Of a stretch of 54,369 nucleotides of DNA, positions 1 to 8,032 are shown piece after piece. The notes beneath the pieces are model-generated. The model had not been told where the DNA came from and did not search any database. It was given only the letters and a program-made list of their open reading frames with translations. Source of the DNA: an uncultured Eubacteriales bacterium (GTDB lineage Bacteria > Bacillota > Clostridia > Oscillospirales > Acutalibacteraceae); contig CAKUAQ010000010.1 of assembly GCA_934636435.1 (NCBI GenBank), forward strand, positions 1-54,369, in the 5' to 3' direction. Made by a program: the position numbers and the translations under genes. The number at the start of each line of letters is the position of its first letter. Positions within the stretch are counted from its first letter, which is position 1.

Positions 1-155
1 CTGTGCAGTTTTATACCGAGGGCGCAAAGGCCGCAGGCGGCTCATTTTGCGTCTATTGTGTAGCGGGTGTCGTCCGCAGCAGTACGAATATGATGGGCAG
101 CGGCTACGACTATAAAGAGGCCCTGCCGGAGCTAAAGGCTTTATTTGGAATCTGA
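1..155 (+). CDS. C-terminal end of an unrecognised protein (partial)
   Basis: An open frame enters from the left edge in the phase beginning at base 3 and stops at TGA 153-155. About 50 residues are visible, ending in an acidic/aliphatic tail (KEALPELKALFGI). I do not recognise the family. It stops 19 bases before the next gene on the same strand, so the two may share a transcript. The other two plus frames hit stops within the first 120 bases, which supports this frame. The visible part shows no signal peptide or catalytic motif. Confidence 0.5.
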   Translation, partial: VQFYTEGAKAAGGSFCVYCVAGVVRSSTNMMGSGYDYKEALPELKALFGI

Positions 156-174
156 AAAGGGAGTGGATTACAAG

Positions 175-1062
175 ATGATAAGAACAAGAAGAGCGGTAGC
201 ACTTCTGCTGTGCGGATTGCTTTTGTGTGAGTTGTGCTCCTGTGCGGGCGGCGCGGGATTCGGGGGAAATACTCCAAAGCTTTTTGACGATACGGATGCA
301 ATCAAGGATTACGCCGAAGGCTTTTGGGTGAATGAAGATACTAATGCGGAAGAAACTTCTCACTACCGCATGGTGTTTTTGGGCAACGGAATGTTTTATC
401 GCTGGGATTTTACATTGAGAAACGGGCAAAGTCTCGAGGACGTGATGATGGCTGTACTGCAGGAATACGAGGCAAAGCAAGGTGCCCCAGCCCGGAGCCT
501 GACACAATTGCTTCTATCCGGGCAAAGCACCTCGGGAATGAAAAGCTCCCACGACACAGTGCTCTACGATGCGAAAGCAGGTCAGGTTCTTGGTGTTTCC
601 GGCGAGCCGATTGGAGTATTCTATAAAGACGGCACATTTCTCTGCGAGGAGGTGCGTTATCATACCGAGGAAACTACTCAGACGCTGTCAGAAGCCTTTG
701 CCGGGGCAATGGAAAACCGATTTCAACAGTCTTATAGTAATCTATCAACATACAAAGATGTCCGATATAACGCAGTGCTCTCTCTCGGTAAGCCTTTTTT
801 CTTGACCGGAACAGCCGAGTTGGACGATTATTATAATTATGAATATCGAAATCTGGAAACCGTGTATTTCTGCATCTGCGTGACGCCACCAGGGGGCAGT
901 TACTCTGACCAGTGGTATATTTGCGGTAGTCGATATCAGCATGAGGATCTGTTCGAAAGACTGAAGAAAGGGCCGGCGAATGTTATGTTGGTCTGCACCG
1001 GTTACTACATGGACGCCCTGAAAAACGAACTGGCTGACCTGCGCGATTACTGTTGGGAATGA
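175..1062 (+). CDS. Putative lipoprotein, function unknown
   Basis: Encodes 295 residues starting MIRTRRAVALLLCGLLL, a positively charged then hydrophobic signal segment leading to a lipobox-like L-C-S-C around residues 20-23. It is therefore probably exported and lipid-anchored. I chose ATG 175 because an AGGGAG motif sits about ten bases upstream and the signal peptide begins there; an in-frame TTG at 145 would add ten charged residues before it. The mature part is rich in Tyr, Asp and Glu with no motif I recognise. Base composition of this gene and the next 260 bases looks less GC-rich than the rest of the window, a possible sign of recent acquisition. Function is not assignable from sequence. 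Confidence 0.7.
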   Translation: MIRTRRAVALLLCGLLLCELCSCAGGAGFGGNTPKLFDDTDAIKDYAEGFWVNEDTNAEETSHYRMVFLGNGMFYRWDFTLRNGQSLEDVMMAVLQEYEAKQGAPARSLTQLLLSGQSTSGMKSSHDTVLYDAKAGQVLGVSGEPIGVFYKDGTFLCEEVRYHTEETTQTLSEAFAGAMENRFQQSYSNLSTYKDVRYNAVLSLGKPFFLTGTAELDDYYNYEYRNLETVYFCICVTPPGGSYSDQWYICGSRYQHEDLFERLKKGPANVMLVCTGYYMDALKNELADLRDYCWE

Positions 1063-1326
1063 ATGAAGAAAATGAAATGGTATGAACTTGCGTAAATCGC
1101 GGACTCTGGTGATGCCCGTGCCGGATTTGCCCGTGCCGCCGTCCTGCCACTATTCAACCACTATATGGGCACTTCCTGCTCCCTAATAGAATTTACTGAA
1201 AAAATAGCCGCCGAAGCTCAGCGCACAGAGGAAATGAGCGGGTATTTGCTACGTACCCATAACTGCACAGTCACAGAGCGATTAGCTAATAACAGCTTTT
1301 CTACCGTAGTGATTCCCAGCCATTAA
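1063..1326 (+). pseudogene. Interrupted reading frame directly behind the lipoprotein gene
   Basis: ATG 1063 follows the lipoprotein stop with no gap and reads ten codons (MKKMKWYELA) to TAA 1093-1095. The same phase then stays open for 76 more codons to TAA 1324-1326. The layout fits a small downstream gene with one nonsense mutation, or a chance open stretch; I recognise no family. The position immediately after a stop codon suggests it was once translationally coupled. Low confidence. Confidence 0.25.
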
Positions 1327-1637
1327 CAACACTCATCCATCCAACCATCCGGGAGGACAAATCCTGTATCAGGACGTATTCATCGGCAGCGATGCCCCCG
1401 ATCGGGCGCGGATATGCGCCGGAGCATTACGCAACCATCCTGCGGGCTCTTCTGTGACCCGCCGCACCGGTCGAACCCGTATGTGCGGCCGATGAAAATA
1501 AAAAAAACGGAGACGCTTTGCGCACTCCATGATGCAAAACTGCGGCCGCTGTCGGATATCGACAGCGGCCGCAAGCTCTCGTATGAATTCCCGCCTGTGC
1601 CGGGGCTGTTTTTTCGGTGCAGTCGATCCCGTCCGGA
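1327..1637. other. Intergenic stretch without a gene
   Basis: About 310 bases between the interrupted frame (plus) and the TIR-methyltransferase stop (minus). Apart from the inverted repeat at 1542-1572 I see no promoter, RNA gene or credible reading frame. Confidence 0.5.
1542..1572 (-). terminator. Hairpin downstream of the TIR-methyltransferase gene
   Basis: A perfect 13-base inverted repeat (GCGGCCGCTGTCG and its complement) with a 5-base loop, 66 bases past the minus-strand stop. The T tract on the minus side is short (AGTTTT), so termination may be weak. It closes the five-gene minus unit. Confidence 0.5.
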
Positions 1638-2975
1638 TCAGGGCGCAAACCCCACGGCAGCGATACTGGTCAGCATCATGAACATCTGCTCGTCCTCGAA
1701 CCGATCCCGCAGCTGGGACAGGGCGGTGCGCATGGCGGCATCCAGCTCTGCATAGTGCCGTTCGCCGGGATGCGCCGCCAGGAGCTTGGCGGTGTAGTTG
1801 CTGCGGAAATTGAAATAATACCGATACAGCTCGTCCCGCTCCTCGTCGTCCATCCCCACGGTACAGTCGGTGGTGAAGAACATCTTCACATCCTCATATC
1901 CGGCCCGGAGCAGCTGCGCATAGAATTTGCGTCCGTGATAGCGGTCGCTCATGTTTTCCAATCCCATGCTCAGCTCGATGCAGCGTTCCGCCAATCCCTC
2001 GTCCCCATAGGAAACCATGGTGCCGTCGTCCACACCCCGCAGCAGAATGGCGCCGCCGGGACGCACGAATCGACGCAGGCGGGTCAGCGCCCGGATCGGA
2101 TCGGTCATGTGATGCACCGTCAGCGCGGAAAACACCAGATCCACCCCATCCACACCGGCATCGGCCAGCACCTGCTCCATCGCCGTCTCAAAGTCGTCGC
2201 TCTCCGCGTCCGCCACTCGGAACCGATACACGCCGTCCGACTGTGTCGCCGCGATGGCGTCGGCGTTTTTGTCCACCCCGATCACCGTCTCGAAACGGTC
2301 GAAACAGCCGAAGCGTTTCCGGGTCACGGTGCCGTCGGCGCACCCCAGATCCAGCCCCACCAGCGGTCTCCGTGGCAGACGCTCCAGCGCATACTGAAAC
2401 ACCTGCCGATCCAGCTCGGTGCTGTACTGCGCCTGTAAACGCAGCCGCCTCTGTTCGGGCTTGAAAGTGGAGCTGTATCCGGAATTAGTGATGTGCTTGA
2501 GATAGTTCACCTTGCGCGGGGTGCTGGTCAACATATTGGTCAGGCGGGTCAGGAATGCCGCCTCCTCCTCATGGGTACCCTGGGAGTTGTACCGCACCGC
2601 TTCATAGGCGCCCACATCCGCCACCGCCGGAAACAGGCTGCCCCGCTCCGGCATGGCGGCCGTATCCACCGTGATGGGGATGATATTCTTCGGCTCCGCC
2701 TCATCCAGCGCCTGCACCAGCTCCAACCCCACCCAGTTGTCCTCTCCCGGCTCCTGCCTCATGGACGCTATATAGTCCGGCGTCAGCACACACAGCACAT
2801 CGCCGCAATGCGCAAGCACCTCCCGCAGCTGGGTGTCAAACCGGCCGTTGCGCAGCTCCTTCAGATCCAGAAATACCCGATATCCCTGTTCCTCCAGCAT
2901 CGTGCGGAAAAACTTCGCCAGCATGGTGCCGTCGGAACGCTTGTAGGATATAAAAACGTCGCTGTGTTCTTGCAT
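1638..2975 (-). CDS. TIR domain fused to a class I SAM-dependent methyltransferase
   Basis: Encodes 445 residues. Residues 6-145 look like a bacterial TIR domain: DVFISYKRSDG at the first strand, YRVFLDLKELRNGRFD at the BB-loop region, DVLCVLTPDYI, then NWVGLELVQAL, whose glutamate near residue 85 sits where NADase TIRs carry their catalytic Glu. Residues 195-320 form a Rossmann methyltransferase: motif I LDLGCADG (about 208-215), acidic VIGVD near 235, DLVFSALTVHHM, and RPGG near 306. The remaining 130 residues are unassigned. ATG 2975 is chosen over the in-frame GTG 2990 because TGAGGAA lies about nine bases upstream of the ATG. It is the last gene of a five-gene minus unit, 40 bases after the lipoprotein gene. 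Domain calls are good; the joint function is unknown. Confidence 0.85.
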   Translation of the reverse strand: MQEHSDVFISYKRSDGTMLAKFFRTMLEEQGYRVFLDLKELRNGRFDTQLREVLAHCGDVLCVLTPDYIASMRQEPGEDNWVGLELVQALDEAEPKNIIPITVDTAAMPERGSLFPAVADVGAYEAVRYNSQGTHEEEAAFLTRLTNMLTSTPRKVNYLKHITNSGYSSTFKPEQRRLRLQAQYSTELDRQVFQYALERLPRRPLVGLDLGCADGTVTRKRFGCFDRFETVIGVDKNADAIAATQSDGVYRFRVADAESDDFETAMEQVLADAGVDGVDLVFSALTVHHMTDPIRALTRLRRFVRPGGAILLRGVDDGTMVSYGDEGLAERCIELSMGLENMSDRYHGRKFYAQLLRAGYEDVKMFFTTDCTVGMDDEERDELYRYYFNFRSNYTAKLLAAHPGERHYAELDAAMRTALSQLRDRFEDEQMFMMLTSIAAVGFAP

Positions 2976-3015
2976 AAGCCAATTCCTCACTCGTTTTCTG
3001 TTCCTCAGCAGACGC

Positions 3016-3462
3016 TCAGTAGCAGTTTTGGCAGGGTGTCAAACCGCGTTGCCTGGCCGTCTCCAGCGGTATTTGACTGGGGCTTTTCATGCCGCTGCAT
3101 TCCGGGTTGGAATGATAGCGCTTGCCGGTTTTGCTGACCCATACCATGTCGCCGTCGGCGGAGGGCTGCTGCGTTGTTCCGTTGGTAGCGGTCGGCCGGA
3201 CGGTGGTCGCCGCCACGGTTGTGGGCGGCTTTTGGGTGGTGGTGACGGAGGTGGTCGCCGCGGTCGTGGTGACCTCCGCATCCGTTGCGGCGGCGGTCGT
3301 TGCGGCGGTGGTCTCTGCCGTCTCGGTCGTCGCGCTCTCCGTAACATCCACCGCCGCCCGAGAATCCGGCGGCTGCGTTTTTCCCGGATCCTCAGTGGGC
3401 AGACACCCCCATACGCTCATCAGCAGCACCGCCGCCAGTCCCAGCGCTCCCCATTTTTTCAT
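3016..3462 (-). CDS. Small Thr/Ala-rich lipoprotein with a C-terminal Cys motif
   Basis: Encodes 148 residues. The start MKKWGALGLAAVLLMSVWGC is a lipoprotein signal ending in a lipobox-like V-W-G-C (Cys20). Residues 25-105 are a low-complexity Thr/Ala/Pro/Val linker typical of a wall-spanning stalk. The C-terminal 40 residues (YHSNPECSGM, then an Ala/Leu segment, GLTPCQNCY) match the YHxxxxC...C..C pattern found at the ends of various Bacillota exported proteins and often described as metal-binding-like. Its ATG overlaps the MATE stop by four bases (ATGA), so translation is probably coupled. The gene lies between the exporter and the TIR-methyltransferase. Role unknown. Confidence 0.75.
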   Translation of the reverse strand: MKKWGALGLAAVLLMSVWGCLPTEDPGKTQPPDSRAAVDVTESATTETAETTAATTAAATDAEVTTTAATTSVTTTQKPPTTVAATTVRPTATNGTTQQPSADGDMVWVSKTGKRYHSNPECSGMKSPSQIPLETARQRGLTPCQNCY

Positions 3463-4871
3463 TGCTCCGATGCTCCTTCTTCCATTGTTTTTTCATCAGG
3501 TGTCGATGCGTCCGCGCCGAAATGCCGCAGCACCGATACGCTCAGCGGCACTGCGCAGGCAAAGGTACAGACATCCGCCAGAGGCTGCGCCAGCTGCACG
3601 CCCAGCAGCGCCGACATTCCGGGCACATGGGACAGCGCCAGCGGCAGCAGCACCACCAGCGGGATGAAGAAAATCCCCTGCCGGGCCATGGACAGAAAGC
3701 TGGCGCGCCCCACTTTGCCGATGTTTTGCAGCAGCATATTGCTGAGGGTGATCCAGGCCACCAGCGGGAAACTGACCCATTGCAGCCGCAGCGAGACCGC
3801 CCCGATACTGAGCACCGCCGGGTCGTCGCTGAACAGCCCCACCAACTGGGGCGCCAGCCAAAATCCCAGCGCCGATGCCGCCAGCAGGAACGCCGTGCCC
3901 GCTTTCACGCAGAACCAATAGGCGCGTTTCACCCGGCTGTACAGTCCGGCACCGAAATTGAATCCGCACACCGGCTGAAATCCCTGTCCGAAACCCAGCA
4001 CCGCCGAATAGGCCAGCCCGGTGATTTTCGTCGCCACCGACATGGCGGCGATGGCTGCATCCGCCCCGTATAGTCCCGCCATGCGGTTGAGGCAGATGGT
4101 GGATAGGCTGGACAGCCCCTGACGGCAGAGGGTGGGCAGCCCGCATTGCAGGATCTGCCGATAGTCCGTTCGCCGGGGGCGGAACAGACTCACCCGGATC
4201 CGAAGATTGTCCTTCCGGGTACAGAAAAACAGCAGCAGGCAAAAGCTCACCAGCTGGCTCAGCACCGTGGCGGCAGCCGCCCCGGCGATACCCATGCGAA
4301 AGCCGAAGATGAACAGCGGATCCAGCCCCACATTCAGCACCGCGCCGAAGCCGATGCCCAGCATACTGTAAAAGGCGTTTCCCTGATACCGCAGGAGGTT
4401 ATTGAGCATGAGCGACGCGGTCATATAGGGCGCGCCGAACAGGATGATGCGCAGATAGGAGCGGGCATAGGGCAGGATGGTTTCGGTGGAGCCCAGCAGA
4501 CGCGCCAGTTGGTCGAGGAAGATAAGCCCCAGCCCCAGGATCAGTCCGCCGGCGATGAGGGCGGAGAAAAACCCGATGGCGGCCATACGTCCCGCCTTCT
4601 CCGGGCGCTCCTGTCCCAGATAGCGGGAGATGAGATTGCCGGTCCCCTGCCCGAAGAAGAATCCGCAGGCTTGGATGATGGCCATGAAGGAGAATACCAC
4701 CCCCACCGCTCCGGTGGCGCTGGTGTTGTGCAGCATCCCCACAAAAAAGGTGTCTGCCATGTTATAAAACGCGGTGATCAGCATGGTGGCGATGGTGGGG
4801 ATAGCCAGCTGTCCCACCAGCTTTTCCACCGGCTGGGTGGTCATGCGCAGAAACTTTTCGTGCCGGTCCAT
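3459..4871 (-). CDS. MATE-family multidrug/metabolite exporter
   Basis: Encodes 470 residues with about twelve hydrophobic segments arranged in two related halves, the hallmark of Multi Antimicrobial Extrusion transporters of the inner membrane, which export organic cations or metabolites with Na+ or H+ entry. The N-terminus (PVEKLVGQLAIPTIATML, then YNMADTFFVG) is typical of the family. ATG 4871 is chosen because it sits four bases after the dapdh stop and begins MDRHEKFLR; the upstream in-frame extension is antisense-like Arg/Pro-rich sequence. It is the third gene of the minus unit and overlaps the lipoprotein gene by four bases. Substrate cannot be read from sequence. Confidence 0.9.
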   Translation of the reverse strand: MDRHEKFLRMTTQPVEKLVGQLAIPTIATMLITAFYNMADTFFVGMLHNTSATGAVGVVFSFMAIIQACGFFFGQGTGNLISRYLGQERPEKAGRMAAIGFFSALIAGGLILGLGLIFLDQLARLLGSTETILPYARSYLRIILFGAPYMTASLMLNNLLRYQGNAFYSMLGIGFGAVLNVGLDPLFIFGFRMGIAGAAAATVLSQLVSFCLLLFFCTRKDNLRIRVSLFRPRRTDYRQILQCGLPTLCRQGLSSLSTICLNRMAGLYGADAAIAAMSVATKITGLAYSAVLGFGQGFQPVCGFNFGAGLYSRVKRAYWFCVKAGTAFLLAASALGFWLAPQLVGLFSDDPAVLSIGAVSLRLQWVSFPLVAWITLSNMLLQNIGKVGRASFLSMARQGIFFIPLVVLLPLALSHVPGMSALLGVQLAQPLADVCTFACAVPLSVSVLRHFGADASTPDEKTMEEGASEQ

Positions 4872-4875
4872 AGAC

Positions 4876-5859
4876 TTACAGCATCTCCCGGCGCAGGGTG
4901 TCCCCGTCCAGCACAGACAGATAGGCCGGGGGGATATCCAGCACGGTCTTGCAGCCCGTCGCGCCCTCCTGCCGCAGCCGAAAGGCAGCGCGGGCATAGG
5001 CGGTCAGCACCGATGCGGTAAACTCCGGGTTGGAATCCAGCGCCAGTCGGTATTCCACCGTGTGGCGGCTTTCGCCCGCCGCACCGGTTTTTCCGCTGCG
5101 CAGGACCGTGCCGCCGTGAGGGATACCCCTGTGCTCCCGCTCCAGCTCCTCTTTGGTGATGAACTGCACCGTGGTGTCGTATTCGTCAAAATAGTGGGGC
5201 ATGGTGACGATCTCCTGCCGGATGCGTTCCCGATCCGCACCGGGCTTCGCCACCACATAACATTCCCGCGTGTGCTTCTGCCGGGTGGTCAGCCGGGGCT
5301 GTTCCCCCCGGCGCACCGCCTCCAGCGCCTCCTCCACGGGGACGGTATATTGCCGGGCGTCCTCCACCCCGTCGATACGGCGGATGGCGTCGGAATGTCC
5401 CTGGCTGACCCCCCGCCCCCAAAAGGTATAGGTCGCACCGTCCGGCAGGATCGAGGCGCCGTAGACCCGCGCCAGCGAGAACAGACCGGGATCCCAGCCG
5501 ACGGAGATGATACCCAGCGTTCCCGCCCGGCGGGCGGCGGCGTCCACCGCCGCAAAATGCTCCGGCACCGCAGCATGGGTGTCGAAGCTGTCCACCACAT
5601 TGAACCGCGCCGCCAGCCGGGGGGTCTGCTCCGGCAGGTCGGTGGCGCTGCCGCCGCAGAGCACCAGCACGTCGATCCGTTCCCGCCAGTCCTCCGCCGC
5701 GTCCGCAGGCACCACCGGCACGTCCGTGACCGGATGCACCGTGTCCACCGGTCGGCGGGTGAATACGGCGGCCAGCTCCATATCCGGTGCCGCGCACACC
5801 GCCAGCTCCACACCCCGACCCAAATTGCCGTACCCGTAAATACCGATGCGTATAGCCAT
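4876..5859 (-). CDS. ddh: meso-diaminopimelate D-dehydrogenase
   Basis: Encodes 327 residues. The enzyme reductively aminates L-2-amino-6-oxopimelate to meso-DAP with NADPH, a one-step shortcut to the peptidoglycan and lysine precursor. The N-terminus IRIGIYGYGNLGRGVE is the dinucleotide-binding loop; VDSFDTHAAVP, GWDPGLFSLARVYG and FWGRGVSQGHSDAIRRIDGV are family signatures. Length fits the roughly 325-residue family. ATG 5859 is preferred over GTG 5868 because GGGG lies eight bases upstream of the ATG. It lies 17 bases after the PIN-like gene and 4 bases before the MATE gene. Why a wall-precursor enzyme is co-transcribed with a TIR protein is unclear. Confidence 0.93.
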   Translation of the reverse strand: MAIRIGIYGYGNLGRGVELAVCAAPDMELAAVFTRRPVDTVHPVTDVPVVPADAAEDWRERIDVLVLCGGSATDLPEQTPRLAARFNVVDSFDTHAAVPEHFAAVDAAARRAGTLGIISVGWDPGLFSLARVYGASILPDGATYTFWGRGVSQGHSDAIRRIDGVEDARQYTVPVEEALEAVRRGEQPRLTTRQKHTRECYVVAKPGADRERIRQEIVTMPHYFDEYDTTVQFITKEELEREHRGIPHGGTVLRSGKTGAAGESRHTVEYRLALDSNPEFTASVLTAYARAAFRLRQEGATGCKTVLDIPPAYLSVLDGDTLRREML

Positions 5860-5876
5860 GTCTGTCACCCCATCGT

Positions 5877-6449
5877 TTATTTTTTATCTTTGATCAGCGG
5901 TTTGATTGCCTGATAGATCTCTCCGGCACGCTTGCCGTCCTTCAGCTCTTTCATCAGGGCGTTGTTGATGCCCTGCTTGGTTTTGTATTGCTGGATCAAT
6001 CCCACCACCAGCGGCACCAACGTTTCATCCGGCAGCACCGCCCGGGCCTTTTCGATCAGCGCGTCCTTTTCGCTCTTGTTGTCCCGGCCGGTGCAGTCGA
6101 TGACGATCTGCACATCCACCTTCCGCTGCTGCCAATAGGTGAGCAGCGCATTGTATCCGTTATCCTTCGTCACCACATAGAAGTGTCCGTCCCGTTGCTT
6201 TTCCCGCTTGCAGATGAGATATCCCAGATAGGAGGCCAGCTGAAAATCCAGAGCATTTTTGGTGCCGACCTCCACCTTCTGGTAGACCACGGAGGCCTGC
6301 GTTTCCTGCAGCTTGCGGGCCAGATCAAAGGTCAGGGTGTCGGCGTTTTTGCTGTAAAAGATGCACACCTCATCCTGCTCCGACAGGCCGGCGATGCCGT
6401 CCAGTCCCTCCACCTTGACATTTTCGTAATCAATCAGATAATAGTTCAT
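5877..6449 (-). CDS. PIN/NYN-like nuclease-fold protein
   Basis: Encodes 190 residues. The start MNYYLIDYENVK places an Asp as in PIN-like nucleases; NALDFQLASYLGYLI and HFYVVTKDNGYNALL supply the other acidic residues expected to bind Mg2+. The C-terminal 60 residues (Lys-rich, ending IKPLIKDKK) look like a helical extension. The family (PIN_7-like or NYN) contains single-strand RNases, but I cannot say which RNA is cut. It is the first gene of a five-gene minus unit, with GGAAAGG upstream of the ATG and a leader of roughly 190 bases from the promoter near 6646-6675. Confidence 0.75.
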   Translation of the reverse strand: MNYYLIDYENVKVEGLDGIAGLSEQDEVCIFYSKNADTLTFDLARKLQETQASVVYQKVEVGTKNALDFQLASYLGYLICKREKQRDGHFYVVTKDNGYNALLTYWQQRKVDVQIVIDCTGRDNKSEKDALIEKARAVLPDETLVPLVVGLIQQYKTKQGINNALMKELKDGKRAGEIYQAIKPLIKDKK

Positions 6450-6645
6450 TTCGGTAAACCGTTTCCTTTCCTGTTATAGTTTGGGCTTCCGCCCCCACAC
6501 GTGTATTCCGTCCGGACAAAACGACCGCGCGGAATGCCCGAGCGGTCGCTCAGGCGGCGCCGCGACAGAATCCCTATGCGGACACGCCGGAGCCCGTTTC
6601 CCCGGTTCCGCGCTCTCCCTTCGGTGTTGCCCCGTACACTGGTAT

Positions 6646-6675
6646 AGTATACCACACACATGGGAAAAATGTCCA
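6646..6675 (-). promoter_or_regulatory. Sigma-A-like promoter of the PIN-ddh-MATE-lipoprotein-TIR unit
   Basis: On the minus strand TGGACA (6670-6675), an 18-base spacer, and TATACT (6646-6651). The -10 lies in a short palindrome GGTATAGTATACC (6641-6653) that could be an operator. No other convincing promoter was seen inside the five-gene unit. Confidence 0.6.
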
Positions 6676-6698
6676 TACCCCCGCCGTAATTCTTAATC

Positions 6699-6727
6699 TT
6701 GACAATCCGCCGTCCGACGTTTATACT
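6699..6727 (+). promoter_or_regulatory. Promoter of the C39-like peptidase gene
   Basis: TTGACA (6699-6704), a 17-base spacer and TATACT (6722-6727), followed by AGGGAGG just before ATG 6757. A near-consensus sigma-A promoter divergent from the minus-strand unit. Confidence 0.8.
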
Positions 6728-6756
6728 GAGACGTACTCATAGAGGGAGGTCGAAAC

Positions 6757-7608
6757 ATGGCAAAACACGCCGCAAGCCGTCGCAGAAGCCGCCGCAGACG
6801 CAGAGCCGTCCGGGGGCTTGTCTGCTTTTTTGTAGTTGTCCTTTTGCTGGTGAGCGGGACAGTCACCCTGTGGCATTACCGGGCGGATATCCGCCGGCAT
6901 CTGTGGCCGGACAGCTCCCGCCCGGGATTGACCGCCACCACGCAGCCCGCTCCCGAAAAGCACCTGCTCACCGGTGTGCAGACGATCTTACAGTACCCGG
7001 AGTACCCCACCGGATGCGAGAGCGTCAGCGCCGTCATTGCCATGCGGTATGCGGGCAGCGATATTTCCATAGACGATTTTATTGACGACTATCTGGATAA
7101 GAGTGACTTCTACACCGAGAACGGCGTGCTCCACGGCCCCGATCCCAATACCCACTTTATCGGCTCACCCCGCAGCGAAGATGCATACGGCTGTTATGCC
7201 CCGGTGATTGAAAAGGCCATGAATGCCTACTATAAAGACAAAAATCGGGCGGGCAACGCCACCGGCACTGAGATAAACGCCGATTATCAAGGCAAAAAGC
7301 AGGTGGTCAACGCCACCGGCTCCGACCTGTCCACCCTGTGCCGACAGTATATCGCCCGGGACACCCCCTGTCTGGTGTGGGTTTCCCTCGGCATGGTGGA
7401 GCCGCGCCCCTCCACCCGCTGGATTCTGCCAAACGGCGAGAGCTTTCAGTGGCTGTCCAATGAGCACTGCATGGTGCTGATGGGATACGACGCCACCCAC
7501 TACTACTTCTCCGATCCCGATCAGGGCGCGATTGTCCCCTACGACCGCACGCTCAGCGAGACGCGCTATGCCGCCTTCGGTAAGCAGGCGCTGGCGATCA
7601 CCGGCTGA
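6757..7608 (+). CDS. Membrane-anchored C39-like cysteine peptidase
   Basis: Encodes 283 residues. An Arg-rich cytoplasmic tail (residues 8-18) and a hydrophobic helix (about 20-42) make it an N-terminally anchored extracellular protein. The rest resembles Peptidase_C39_2/papain-like domains: Cys in YPTGCESVSAVIAMRY, His in SNEHCMVLMGYD, and FSDPDQG for the third catalytic position. Such proteins cleave peptides outside the cell or act as wall-associated proteases. It is monocistronic: its own promoter lies 30 bases upstream and a hairpin follows at 7692-7729. Target peptide unknown. Confidence 0.8.
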   Translation: MAKHAASRRRSRRRRRAVRGLVCFFVVVLLLVSGTVTLWHYRADIRRHLWPDSSRPGLTATTQPAPEKHLLTGVQTILQYPEYPTGCESVSAVIAMRYAGSDISIDDFIDDYLDKSDFYTENGVLHGPDPNTHFIGSPRSEDAYGCYAPVIEKAMNAYYKDKNRAGNATGTEINADYQGKKQVVNATGSDLSTLCRQYIARDTPCLVWVSLGMVEPRPSTRWILPNGESFQWLSNEHCMVLMGYDATHYYFSDPDQGAIVPYDRTLSETRYAAFGKQALAITG

Positions 7609-7868
7609 GCTCTGCGCACCGTACCGGGCAGCGGCGCGGCCTCCAATCGGAGCCATGCCCCGTCATACAGGATGAAATAGGTATCCGAGCAGCCGTCCGG
7701 CTCACGCAATCCGGACGGCACGCATTTTTCGGGGATGAACAGAGCGCCGCGGAAGCCGAGGAGCCGGGATACCGACACGACACCGTTTTCCCCCGCATCG
7801 GCCGGCTTCTGTTCGATCGGCAGATCGTCCGGCTTGCCGAGGGTATCCTCCCCGATGCTCTGCCGCAT
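7566..7868 (-). pseudogene. Possible decayed gene fragment
   Basis: A minus frame of 100 codons contains protein-like stretches (SRLLGFRGALFIPEKC, DTYFILYDGAWLRLE) but has no ribosome binding site. An in-frame TAG lies about 33 bases above its ATG, and the frame overlaps the 3' end of the peptidase gene. The frame resumes upstream of the TAG for a few codons, as in a degraded gene. I recognise no family; a chance frame remains possible. Confidence 0.22.
7692..7729 (+). terminator. Terminator-like hairpin after the peptidase gene
   Basis: GCCGTCCGG pairs perfectly with CCGGACGGC across a 10-base loop, and five T residues follow at 7725-7729. It lies 84 bases past the stop codon. Confidence 0.5.
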
Positions 7869-8032
7869 GGCGGCAATCGTCGGCGCTGTCGCCGCCCCCT
7901 ATAACGTGAGTCGGAGCCGGGTGCGACGGTATTCCTCTTGTCCCGCGCGAAAGCCGGATATTTCCCGGTTTTTCGCCCCGGACGCCGGATGGACCCACGG
8001 ATGAAATAATGTGAAAAGTATGAAAATACCTG

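Noticed and set aside
1638..6449. Assigning the TIR locus to Thoeris, CBASS or a pAgo/TIR system
   Set aside because: No ThsA-like SIR2/SLOG, cyclase, STING, Argonaute or other known partner is in the unit.
6450..6645. Small minus frames upstream of the PIN-like gene
   Set aside because: They overlap the promoter and leader, are Arg-rich and lack ribosome binding sites.
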